In this document: one piece after another, positions 7,432 through 15,236 of the stretch | Layout: every line of letters starts with the position of its first letter | Position numbering within the stretch: the stretch's first letter is position 1 | Assembly (NCBI RefSeq): GCF_018614035.1 | Contig: NZ_JAGGPA010000006.1 | Location: 62,001 to 126,000 of the forward strand | Direction: 5' to 3' | Length of the DNA: 64,000 nucleotides | Source of the DNA: Streptomyces sp. ISL-96 | Lineage (GTDB): Bacteria; Actinomycetota; Actinomycetes; Streptomycetales; Streptomycetaceae | Translations under genes and position numbers: made by a program | Notes under the pieces: model-generated | What the model was told of the DNA's origin: nothing | The model's database searches: none | The model's input: the letters and a program-made list of their open reading frames with translations, nothing else

Positions 7432-8937
7432 ATGCCCCGCACCCGCGCCAGCGCCTCCCACCTGTTCGTCCCCCGCAAGGCATCACGCGCCGAGCAGCGA
7501 GCCGCCCGCGCCGGCTTCGCCGAGGCCCGCCGCCAAGCCCGCCTCGCCGGAGCCCCGCCGAAGCACCGCGCCAAGGAAACCCTCGACCCGGAACTGCGGC
7601 CGACCTACCCGCCGTCCGGACGCCCCGGCTCCTCCTCGGCTCGGGGCGGCAAGCTCAGCCTGCCCGCCCACCGAATGACCACAGCCACCGTCAGTGGTGC
7701 CTATCCGTTTCTCGCGGAGGGCGGATTGGGTGCGGAGGGCATCTTCATCGGTCGAGATGTCCATGCGGAAGCCGCCTTCTGCTACGACCCGTTCTCGCTC
7801 TACAGCAGCGGCCGGATCGAGGGTTTCACGAACCCGAACGCCGTCCTGGCCGGGATCATCGGCATGGGCAAGTCCGCGCTGGCCAAGTCGATAGCCACCC
7901 GGGCGATTGCCCACGGCTACCGGGTCTACGTTCCCTGCGATCCCAAGGGTGAGTGGACGGCCGTCGCACAGGCCCTCGGCGGCTACAGCATCGCGCTGGG
8001 GCCGGGGCTCCCGGGCAGGCTGAACCCCCTGGATGCTCCGGCCCGGCCCGCCTCGGTGAGCGAGGGCGACTGGTCGACCGAGGTCCGAAAGCGCCGCCTC
8101 CTGCTCCTGGCGGGCCTGGCTCGCACCGTGCTGAAGCGCGATCTCCTGCCGATGGAGCACACAGCTCTGGACCTCGCTCTCGACCTGGTCGTCGCCGAAG
8201 CCGACGCCAGCGACACGGTGCCGCTGCTCGGCGAGATCGCGCACACCCTCGGCTCGCCCGAGCGCCTCGACCAAGCCCTCGGCGACCAGGCCGGACACAT
8301 GGGGCCCGCCGCACAGGACCTCGCGCACGCCCTTCGCCGCCTTGTGCACGGCGACCTGAGCGGCATGTTCGACGCTCCCTCGACGGTGGCCTTCGACCCG
8401 ACCACCCCGATGCTGTCCATCGACCTCTCCCGCCTCGGCGGCTCCGGCGACGACACCGCCTTGGTCTTGGCCATGACCTGCGCCTCGGCGTGGATGGAGA
8501 GCGCGCTCGCCGACCCTGACGGCGGCCGACGCTGGGTGATCTACGACGAGGCGTGGCGCGTCATGAGGCACGTCGGCCTGCTGGAACGCATGCAGTCCCA
8601 GTGGAAGCTCTCCCGCGGCCTCGGCATAGCCAACCTCATGGTCATCCACCGCCTCAGCGACCTGCTCAGCGCAGGCGATGTCGGCTCGCGCGGCCGGGTG
8701 CTGGCCGAGGGCCTCCTGGCCGACTGCTCCACCCGCATCATCTACCGCCAGGAACCCGACCAGCTCGCTGCTGCCGCTTCGCTGCTCGGCCTGACCGGCG
8801 TCGAGACCCAAGCGGTGTCCGCCCTGACCAAGGGCCGGGGCCTGTGGAAGGTCGCGGGCCGGAGCTTCATCACCCAGCACATCCTGCACCCGGCCGAGCG
8901 CGAACTGTTCGACACCGACGCCCGCATGTCGGCCTAG
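7432..8937 (+). CDS. VirB4-like conjugation ATPase
   Basis: The 501-residue protein has a Walker A motif GIIGMGKS (141-148) and a Walker B motif in RWVIYDEAW near residue 370, then a typical VirB4/TraC region (QSRWKL-like 'QSQWKLSRGLGIANLMVIHR'). A basic disordered N-terminus of about 75 residues precedes the ATPase domain. It is the energy-providing cytoplasmic ATPase of the transfer channel. The start chosen (7432) follows GGAG. An open frame extends further upstream but overlaps the previous gene. Confidence 0.9.
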   Translation: MPRTRASASHLFVPRKASRAEQRAARAGFAEARRQARLAGAPPKHRAKETLDPELRPTYPPSGRPGSSSARGGKLSLPAHRMTTATVSGAYPFLAEGGLGAEGIFIGRDVHAEAAFCYDPFSLYSSGRIEGFTNPNAVLAGIIGMGKSALAKSIATRAIAHGYRVYVPCDPKGEWTAVAQALGGYSIALGPGLPGRLNPLDAPARPASVSEGDWSTEVRKRRLLLLAGLARTVLKRDLLPMEHTALDLALDLVVAEADASDTVPLLGEIAHTLGSPERLDQALGDQAGHMGPAAQDLAHALRRLVHGDLSGMFDAPSTVAFDPTTPMLSIDLSRLGGSGDDTALVLAMTCASAWMESALADPDGGRRWVIYDEAWRVMRHVGLLERMQSQWKLSRGLGIANLMVIHRLSDLLSAGDVGSRGRVLAEGLLADCSTRIIYRQEPDQLAAAASLLGLTGVETQAVSALTKGRGLWKVAGRSFITQHILHPAERELFDTDARMSA

Positions 8938-8970
8938 CTCAACTAGCAACTATTCAAAGTCAGTTGCACC

Positions 8971-9441
8971 ATGCCGTCAACCGTACCGCGAGCAGACTAC
9001 CGAGTCCACGGGGGAGCCCCCACCCCGGCCGTGCGTCCGGGCACCGTCGCACGGTCCGTCGACTGGAACGACCGTCTCGCCGCAGCCCGACTGGAGGAGT
9101 TCGCCGAGCTGTTCCAGGAGGCAATCACGGAGGACTTCGGCGCGGTTGCCCGGCTGCACCAGATGCTCGAAACCGCCTCAGAGTGGTGCCGCGCCCACGG
9201 CGCCCGAGGGATTGCCTCCGAGCTGGGCGCCCTCGCCGATCGCCTGACCGACCTCGGCGAAGAGCTGCATCTCGTGGGGGAGGACGTGGGCCACGAGATC
9301 CACTCCCGCTCGCATCGAGCGGCAGCAGCGGCCCATGTCTCCCCAGTCGTGTCAGTCCGGGGGACTTCCGTCGGCCAGCAGAGCGACGCTCCTGCTCCCC
9401 TCCCGCCGCCCACCGTCCGTTCGCTGCCGCGTTCGCGGTGA
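8971..9441 (+). CDS. Hypothetical protein with a weak version of the shared tail
   Basis: A 156-residue protein with a helical central part (residues 28-105: EEFAELFQEAITEDFG, LGALADRLTDLGEELHL) and no known domain. After HRAAAAAHVSP it ends in a disordered Pro/Ala segment and the basic end PRSR, a degenerate form of the tail shared by many proteins of this operon. It is the first tailed gene, directly after the VirB4-like ATPase. Confidence 0.65.
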   Translation: MPSTVPRADYRVHGGAPTPAVRPGTVARSVDWNDRLAAARLEEFAELFQEAITEDFGAVARLHQMLETASEWCRAHGARGIASELGALADRLTDLGEELHLVGEDVGHEIHSRSHRAAAAAHVSPVVSVRGTSVGQQSDAPAPLPPPTVRSLPRSR

Positions 9442-9468
9442 GCACCGGCACAGGAACGAGGACCAACC

Positions 9469-10167
9469 GTGCCCACTTCTCCCAGCTCTCCCGCTTCCCA
9501 TGAAAGCCAGCCACCGGCGACCACCGATCACCTGGCGTGGCGGCAACACGTCCCGGCGCTGGCCTCCGCCGCCGTCGGCATCAAGCAGGCGTCCGATGCC
9601 TGGGACGCGGTCTCGGACTCCTTCTGCGACCACGACGGCTGGCCCATCGATGAGAAGGGTTATGCGGACGGCAAGGTGACGCGCGACGCCGAAGCGTGGA
9701 AACACGTCGAGGTCTTTCTCGCCCACGGCCCCGAGGTGCTGGCCGGTGTCCGCGCCGCCACCAGCGGCGCCGACTACGTCGAGGGGCCGATCAGCGAAGA
9801 CCTCCAGCGGCTGCGCGGAATCGACACCACCCTGGAACGAGCAGGCCAGATCCGGCACGAGTGGGATCAGGTCATGGCGCTCATGGACGCCTCGCTCCCC
9901 GGCTCGCGGGAGATCTACGCGAGCCAGGCGCAGGAGATCCGCAACTCCGAAGGCTGGCACTACGCAGACGAGTTGTCATTCCAAGGCCCGGCGCTTGTTC
10001 GGGCTGCCGACTACTTGGCCAACCGGGTGGATCCCGATCAGCCCTCACAGACAGAACGTGCCCAGGTGGCCCTCGCTCGATCCACCTCCGGCAACCGCGG
10101 GGCCCCACCCGCTTCGCCTCCTGCACCGCCCGCGTCGAATCCGACGGCCCCACGTCGTTCCCGCTGA
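9469..10167 (+). CDS. Tailed accessory protein, unknown function
   Basis: A 232-residue acidic helical protein starting with GTG after GAGGA. The central part (residues 20-185) shows no domain I recognise. The last 36 residues start with RAQVALARS, continue as a Pro/Ala/Ser-rich stretch and end in APRRSR. This is a clear example of the shared C-terminal tail. No paralogue of its body was seen in the window. Confidence 0.7.
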   Translation: MPTSPSSPASHESQPPATTDHLAWRQHVPALASAAVGIKQASDAWDAVSDSFCDHDGWPIDEKGYADGKVTRDAEAWKHVEVFLAHGPEVLAGVRAATSGADYVEGPISEDLQRLRGIDTTLERAGQIRHEWDQVMALMDASLPGSREIYASQAQEIRNSEGWHYADELSFQGPALVRAADYLANRVDPDQPSQTERAQVALARSTSGNRGAPPASPPAPPASNPTAPRRSR

Positions 10168-10304
10168 CGCCTCTAGCACCGACTTCCGGCGAGGCCAAAC
10201 CGGCCGATCGCCGGATCCTCCTGGAACGCCACTACCCCTACCAGCCCCACGCGCCTGCGGCTCGCGCCGTCGACCGCTGGGGCACCCGGCCACGGAGAAG
10301 CCCC

Positions 10305-10886
10305 ATGCGCCCCGATCAGCCCCTGGTCACCCTCCAACAGGAGGGCGCACCCATCACCGCGCGCACCAGCGAACCCTTCCCCCAGCAAGCCACCGCCGAC
10401 ACCTCGGAACGGGAGCACGGGTACGGCCACCTCACCGTTCCCCTTCGGCAGCGCGGCCTGGAGTGCACCGTCGAGTACGGCCTCAGCGACTACATCGTCC
10501 ACGCCGTACTCCCCGACGGCAGCTCGCTGATCATCTCGCCACCCCAGGAACCCTCGACCGACCACCCACCCGGGCACCCCGAGAGCTGGTTGGTGACCCG
10601 CGTGCATCCTGAAGACTCCGCAGTCCACGAAGTGATCTACGACTCGGAGCCCGACGGCCCCCACGCCCGGCACGGCGGCAGTGCCCCGAGTCTGCTCGCC
10701 GCCATCGACGCGCGTCTGGATCAGCTCGGCGTGCCTCCACGGCCGTCCTCTGCCTCGCCGCGGGTGAGTGCTGCTCTCGCGCTCTCGCCGACCGCCCAGT
10801 GCACGGTCCCAGCACAACTGCCAGCGGCTTCGACCGTACGCCCCGCGCTGCCGCCCGCCCACCCCTCGTCCGTACCCGGTCGCTGA
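10305..10886 (+). CDS. Tailed accessory protein, unknown function
   Basis: A 193-residue protein starting at the ATG after GGAGAAG. The frame is open much further upstream but overlaps the preceding gene there. The body (residues 40-150) looks like a compact alpha/beta domain (LECTVEYGLSDYIVHAVLPD, ESWLVTRVHPEDSAVHEV) and resembles small DUF317-type folds, but not clearly. The end carries RVSAALALSPTAQ followed by Ala/Pro-rich sequence and PGR, a variant of the shared tail. Confidence 0.65.
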   Translation: MRPDQPLVTLQQEGAPITARTSEPFPQQATADTSEREHGYGHLTVPLRQRGLECTVEYGLSDYIVHAVLPDGSSLIISPPQEPSTDHPPGHPESWLVTRVHPEDSAVHEVIYDSEPDGPHARHGGSAPSLLAAIDARLDQLGVPPRPSSASPRVSAALALSPTAQCTVPAQLPAASTVRPALPPAHPSSVPGR

Positions 10887-10983
10887 CCGCTTCCCGCCTC
10901 GGAGTGCGCCATGTCCCGCACCAGCAGAACCATCCCGGCCCTCGACCGCCCCTCTCCCCGAACCTGCACCGGATGGATCAGCA

Positions 10984-11757
10984 ATGCCCACCCCCGATCA
11001 CGACTCGCTTCCCGACGTCGCAGTCGGCCGCCACCCCGACTACGGCATCGTCGCCGCGAACCCTAAACAACTCGCCGCCAGTACACGGATGTTGAAGGGA
11101 TTCGACTTCCACCCCGTCCCCGACTACCCGACGCTGTACGCGCTCGCCGATCAACAGCGCGACGGACAGGGCCGCGCCACCCGGGCCGTCGCGCTGCTGC
11201 GAAAGGCCGGCTACCAGGTCGACGTGGACGCCGCGTTCGACCCCTCACTGGCCTCCGGTGCGGCTCCCGCCCGTGACCGTCCCCCGCGCATAGAACCCGA
11301 CGTCGCGTTCGCCGAGCATCCGCAACTCGGCATCGTCGCGGCCACCGGGGACCACTCCTCCGCGCTCGGCGGCCGGCTCATCCTGGAAGAACACGGCTGG
11401 CGGCATAACCCGAACCTGGATATCTACACGCTGCCCATCACCATCGACCGCAGCGAGGCCCTAGCGAAGGTCGCCAACGCCACGCTGTCGATGCACCGAT
11501 CCGATCTCCAGGTCGCGGTGCAGCCCCTCCTCGCCCAGGACGTAGCAGCGCGCCGCCCCCCTGCACCCGCGACGGCCGCGCGCCACGAGCGCAGTCAGGG
11601 CTTCACCACCCACAGGTTCCCCATCAGCGCCGCCGCGCTCGCCGCCAGCCCAGCCCGCGCCGGACTCCCGGGCAAGGCGCCGGTTCCCGGTCCCGCCGCC
11701 TCCGCTCCGGCGGCCCGGCCGGTCGACCCGCGCATCGCGCTCTCCCGCAACCGCTGA
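10984..11757 (+). CDS. Tailed protein with two copies of a small repeat domain
   Basis: A 257-residue protein. Two related segments of about 75 residues each follow the pattern H-P-x-x-G-I-V-A then a 'GFDFHPVPDYPTLYAL' or 'GWRHNPNLDIYTLP' block, then a helix ending in a short strand. A third version of this domain is in the C-terminal half of the relaxase-like protein at 12964. The end (ISAAALAASPARAG, then ALSRNR) is a variant of the shared tail. Function unknown; duplication suggests a binding role. Confidence 0.7.
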   Translation: MPTPDHDSLPDVAVGRHPDYGIVAANPKQLAASTRMLKGFDFHPVPDYPTLYALADQQRDGQGRATRAVALLRKAGYQVDVDAAFDPSLASGAAPARDRPPRIEPDVAFAEHPQLGIVAATGDHSSALGGRLILEEHGWRHNPNLDIYTLPITIDRSEALAKVANATLSMHRSDLQVAVQPLLAQDVAARRPPAPATAARHERSQGFTTHRFPISAAALAASPARAGLPGKAPVPGPAASAPAARPVDPRIALSRNR

Positions 11758-11783
11758 CCCAACTCCCGTAAGGAGCAGTTCCC

Positions 11784-12281
11784 ATGGCCGTGAAGACCAT
11801 CTGGCAGATAACCCATTCCTGCGGCCACCAGGCCAGGCGCAACCTGTCCGACCGGGCGGCCGACCGCCGCGCGGGCTTCGCCGAGTGGCTCGCCAAGCAG
11901 GAATGCTCTGCCTGCTGGCGGGCCGCCAAGGAGGGCGACGAGCAGGACAAGGCCGCCTGGCTGGAGGCCAAGCGGGCCGAAGAGCAGGCCGAATCCGAAG
12001 CCTGGTCGGAACAGTACCGAATGCCGCCCCTCGAAGGCCGCGAGCGCGCCGTCGCCTGGGGCGTGCGCTGCCGCCACCAGGTCCTGGCTGCCGCATACAC
12101 CGCTCTGGTCCTCGAAGGCGAGACCAGCGAGGCGGAGTGGGAGGAGATCGAGGATGCGGCTCGCACTATCACCCGCGCCGGGTGGTGGATCGACCAGCGC
12201 TCCTCCGAGGCCGGCGACCTGAGCGAGCTTCTCCAGGCGGCGACCGGAGCCGACCGGCCCACCGAGAACCCCCACTTCTGA
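11784..12281 (+). CDS. Putative zinc-binding small protein
   Basis: A 165-residue protein with HSCGHQ near the start and CSACW about 40 residues later. The Cys/His arrangement (C-x-H, then C-x-x-C) could form a zinc finger. The rest is a charged helical region rich in Glu, Ala and Trp. A good ribosome site (AAGGAG) precedes it. It lacks the shared tail. Similar small Cys-containing proteins are common in Streptomyces elements, but no function is known to me. Confidence 0.7.
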   Translation: MAVKTIWQITHSCGHQARRNLSDRAADRRAGFAEWLAKQECSACWRAAKEGDEQDKAAWLEAKRAEEQAESEAWSEQYRMPPLEGRERAVAWGVRCRHQVLAAAYTALVLEGETSEAEWEEIEDAARTITRAGWWIDQRSSEAGDLSELLQAATGADRPTENPHF

Positions 12282-12285
12282 CCGC

Positions 12286-12313
12286 CCGGTGCCCCGCGCC
12301 GGCGGGGCACCGG
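12286..12313 (+). terminator. Perfect 12-bp hairpin between operon genes
   Basis: CCGGTGCCCCGC (12286-12297) pairs with GCGGGGCACCGG (12302-12313). There is no T run, so it is either a weak terminator/attenuator or an mRNA-stabilising stem that adjusts expression of the genes on either side. Confidence 0.6.
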
Positions 12314-12345
12314 CTCCCTCTCCCTGCCAGTGATGCGGATATCCC

Positions 12346-12912
12346 ATGCCCGAGTACCCCCTGCGCTGCGATGTGCGGCGCGCCGAGAGCACCACCGATC
12401 TGCTCGCCGACCTCCACCACAGCGAGCCTGACTTCGCCCCCTACCTGCTCACGGCCTGGTCGCCGGAGTTGACCGCCCAGGACACCGTCGTCCTGCCGTA
12501 CCTGGCGTTGCTGCTGGACGAGCCCCTGGCTTTGCGGAAACCGCGGACCGGACACACCGCGTCCCGGCGGCTCACCTGGCACTGCGCGATCCGCAACACC
12601 ACCGGTGTGGAACTTGACGACGACGACTGGTACGAGCTGACGCGCGAGGTCCTCGACGCCACCGGCATCGAGCCGGACGACGACCCGGCCGCCTGCCGGT
12701 GGGCCGCCCTGCGCAACCAGGCCAACGGACTCGACATCGTCGCCACAGTCATCCGCCAGGACTGCCGCTGGGCCCGGCTGCACAACGACGCGTACTTCGC
12801 ACGCTCCGCCTGCGCGGACTTCGCCTACGACCACCGCCTCGACGAGCCGGGGCGTCTACCAGCCATCTCCGGCCGGGCCAAATCGCGGAATCTGCGGATC
12901 CTCTCTCCCTGA
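12346..12912 (+). CDS. Relaxase-like pseudoenzyme 1 (no catalytic histidines)
   Basis: A 188-residue protein that aligns over most of its length with the N-terminal domain of the element's relaxase (37826-39589). LTWHCAIRN matches VWHCSVRTD, DDDWYELTREVLDATGIEPDDDPAACRWAAL matches the corresponding helix and strand, and NGLDIVATV lies where the relaxase has DHIHILATM. The metal-binding His-x-His is thus Gly-x-Asp, so nuclease activity is not expected. It precedes a second, longer relaxase-like gene. It lacks the tail, and its last codons lie in a 38-bp repeat shared with 21.08 kb, so the C-terminus may have been replaced. Confidence 0.7.
   Translation: MPEYPLRCDVRRAESTTDLLADLHHSEPDFAPYLLTAWSPELTAQDTVVLPYLALLLDEPLALRKPRTGHTASRRLTWHCAIRNTTGVELDDDDWYELTREVLDATGIEPDDDPAACRWAALRNQANGLDIVATVIRQDCRWARLHNDAYFARSACADFAYDHRLDEPGRLPAISGRAKSRNLRILSP
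12867..12904. repeat. 38-bp direct repeat, copy A
   Basis: This segment, containing GGCCGGGCCAAATCGCGGAA, matches 34 of 38 positions with 21082-21119. Copy A covers the end of a coding region and copy B begins after the stop of the C5 methyltransferase. Both are followed by the start region of a new gene block. It could be a recombination scar, an operator or an mRNA element. Confidence 0.7.
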
Positions 12913-12963
12913 CGGCCCGACGACCCGGGCTCCCGTTCGCCACTCCCCTTCGAGGTAGACGCC

Positions 12964-14241
12964 GTGATCGCCCACCTGCAGCGCGCCAGCCACACCGCCG
13001 GTCTGCTCACGTATCTGTACGGGCCGGGCGAGCGCGGCAACCACACCAACCCCCGCCTGATCGCGGGGGACGGCCTCGGCACCCCGATCGAGATGCTCGC
13101 CCAGCCCGACGCCCTGCCGTATCTGGCCCACGCTCTCGACGCACCCGTCGAGCGCCTCGGGGCCCGCGCGCCCGAGCGGCCGGTGTGGGTCTGCTCGGTC
13201 CGCTCTGATCCCCGCCACCCCGACCTCACCGACTCGGAGTGGGCCGCCGTTGCCCGCAGGGTAGTGGCGGCCACCGGCATCGCCCCGAACGACGATCCGG
13301 ACGCCTGCCGGTGGATCGCCCTGCGCAACCAGGCCCGCCTGGTGCACGTCGTGGCCACCCTCGCTCGCGAGGACGGCGGCGTCCACCACGCCTACCGCGA
13401 CGCCTTCCGCCTGCAGACCGAGTGCCACCGCATCGCCACCGAACTCGGCCACCTGCCCCCGGCCCCACGCCCAACACCCCGCGCCCAGGAGACCCAGGTG
13501 CCTGCCCCCTACATCACCATCAACACCGAGCCCAGCGGCAGCGTCTCGGCGAAGGGCGCCAGCGACGACTTGTCCGCCACGCTCCTCAAGCACGCCGGTT
13601 TCCAGCAGATCGACGACTGGTACGGCCGACGCCACCGCCTGCCGACCACCACCCCGCAGGCCGACCGTGCCGCCATCGCCACCCACGCAGCCGAGATGCT
13701 CCGCGCCGCCCGGTACAGCGTCAACCTGGACCCCGACCTCGACACCAGCCGGTTGACCACCCCGGACAACCCTCTCGGGCTCTACACCGCCGGAGCCGAA
13801 GTCCTACAGCTGACCGACCAGATCAGGACCGCCGAGAACGGTGCCGGCCTTGCGCAGGCGGTCGATCACCTCCTTCATCCCGAGCACGGCGTCCTGGAAC
13901 GCCTCCGGGAAGCGCTGGAGACGGCAGGCGAGCAGATCACCGACCTCGACGACGAGGCGTACGCGCTCGCCGACCGGTTCGGCTTCGCTGCGGAGTTCGT
14001 CAGCGCAGCGCAATCAGAACTCATCGGTGCGGGAAGTGAATTGCACCGTGTCGGCGACTCGCAGCAGGACCACGCCGAGGCGCAGACGCAGTCCGCCACT
14101 CCGCCCGACGCCCGAAGCGCGGCTCTCGCCACATCGCCCGCAGCGGACAAGGCCAAGGCGTCTTCGGCGCTCAGCACTCCGTCTCCGGGGGGCGGCGCGG
14201 CCGTACATCCGCCACGAATCCCCAGTCCTCGGACCCGGTGA
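12964..14241 (+). CDS. Relaxase-like pseudoenzyme 2, tailed
   Basis: A 425-residue protein starting with GTG. Residues 1-165 are clearly paralogous to the element's relaxase: TAGLLTYLYGPGERGNHTNP matches THGLLVYLYGPGKRDEHTDP, VWVCSVRSDP matches VWHCSVRTDP, and LVHVVATL takes the place of HIHILATM. One of the two metal-binding histidines is lost (Leu126) and one is kept (His128). Residues 180-260 repeat the small domain seen twice in the protein at 10984. A helical segment (285-350) and the shared tail (RSAALATSPAADK to PSPRTR) follow. It may bind DNA or the relaxosome without cleaving. Confidence 0.75.
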   Translation: MIAHLQRASHTAGLLTYLYGPGERGNHTNPRLIAGDGLGTPIEMLAQPDALPYLAHALDAPVERLGARAPERPVWVCSVRSDPRHPDLTDSEWAAVARRVVAATGIAPNDDPDACRWIALRNQARLVHVVATLAREDGGVHHAYRDAFRLQTECHRIATELGHLPPAPRPTPRAQETQVPAPYITINTEPSGSVSAKGASDDLSATLLKHAGFQQIDDWYGRRHRLPTTTPQADRAAIATHAAEMLRAARYSVNLDPDLDTSRLTTPDNPLGLYTAGAEVLQLTDQIRTAENGAGLAQAVDHLLHPEHGVLERLREALETAGEQITDLDDEAYALADRFGFAAEFVSAAQSELIGAGSELHRVGDSQQDHAEAQTQSATPPDARSAALATSPAADKAKASSALSTPSPGGGAAVHPPRIPSPRTR

Positions 14242-14442
14242 TGCCGATGCTCTCCTCCCGTACTCCCCCCGTCGGGCTGACGCGCACCTACCTCAAGCGG
14301 GCCACCGACGCTCTGGCCAGCGCGACGGCCACCTATGCGATCGGCCAAGGGCCGAGGGGCCCATCCATCCGGCGGGAGGGCGCGCACTGCGCGTGCGCCC
14401 CACCTACCCGTCACCGTCCAGCACTACGACCGAGGAGGAACA

Positions 14443-15120
14443 GTGCCCGAGTTCTACCCGAGCATCGGCGAGGCCATCGGCGCCGCAATGCAGCACAACA
14501 TCCGGCTTGCCCACGGCGGAGACGCGTCCGGCTCCGACACGCCCCTACAAGTCCGACACCTGCCCCACCCGTCGGCCGACCCGTACTCCGTCCCGGGGAT
14601 GATCGCCCGGCTCACCGAGACAGCAACCCCCCATGAGGTCGCCGGAATCATCGAGGAGGTCAACGGAGCCCTGGTCGGGGCCCTCCCACAGCTGACCGAA
14701 CTCGTCGCCGCAGCAGCCGACTGGACCCGAGCCCGCCTGACCTTCGAGAACCCGCACCACAACCCGACCTTCGAGACGTGGACACGGCTGGCCGCCGCCA
14801 CCCGCCTGTTGCGGGACGTCCAGGAGGAGCTGGAGGTCGCCGAGGACATGATCGCCGCGTGCCCTGCGGAACTCAGCGACCCCAAGTACCGCAACGAGGT
14901 GCCTGCCCTGCGGACCAGGGAACTGCTCAGCGACGTCCTCGGCAGCGACGCGATCGCAGACGCCCTGCCGCCCGCCGCCCAGAGCCCGGAAGCGGACCGG
15001 CAGCGAGCCGCCCGTGCCTCCTCCCCGCACGCCGCCACCCGGCGGTCCGCGCCCTCCGCCGACGCGACGTCCGAACCACCTGCCAGCGCCCCGCCGCCCC
15101 GGTCGCCGCGCACCCGATGA
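14443..15120 (+). CDS. Tailed accessory protein, helical, unknown function
   Basis: A 225-residue protein starting with GTG after GAGGAGG. The body is helical (residues 55-165: AGIIEEVNGALVGALPQLTE, RDVQEELEVAEDMI) and resembles a coiled-coil domain. The end carries RQRAARASSPHAATRRS, a disordered Pro/Ser/Ala stretch and SPRTR, the shared tail. The 200 bp before it (14242-14442) hold no gene I can support. Confidence 0.7.
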   Translation: MPEFYPSIGEAIGAAMQHNIRLAHGGDASGSDTPLQVRHLPHPSADPYSVPGMIARLTETATPHEVAGIIEEVNGALVGALPQLTELVAAAADWTRARLTFENPHHNPTFETWTRLAAATRLLRDVQEELEVAEDMIAACPAELSDPKYRNEVPALRTRELLSDVLGSDAIADALPPAAQSPEADRQRAARASSPHAATRRSAPSADATSEPPASAPPPRSPRTR

Positions 15121-15171
15121 CCTCGGCCTGACCTCGACCGCCGACCCCTTCCCGGAACAGGAGCTGCCTCG

Positions 15172-15236
15172 ATGACCAGCAGAAGAGCGCCGCGCGCCCC
15201 GCCCCGTCTTGTCCGCTCTCCCTCCTTGGATCCGCC
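15172..15236 (+). promoter_or_regulatory. Conserved leader ORF, copy 2
   Basis: ATG with AGGAG upstream opens a peptide MTSRRAPRAPP... that reaches SLDPPC at the start of the coupling protein gene. As in copies 1 and 3, the main ATG overlaps the Pro-Cys codons in the same relative frame. The nucleotide blocks CAGAAGAGCGCC and CCTTGGATCCGCCATG are nearly identical to copy 3. Confidence 0.55.

Noticed and set aside
14238..14636. A short open frame before the gene at 14443
   Set aside because: Arg/Pro-rich, no ribosome site, runs out of frame into a well-supported gene.
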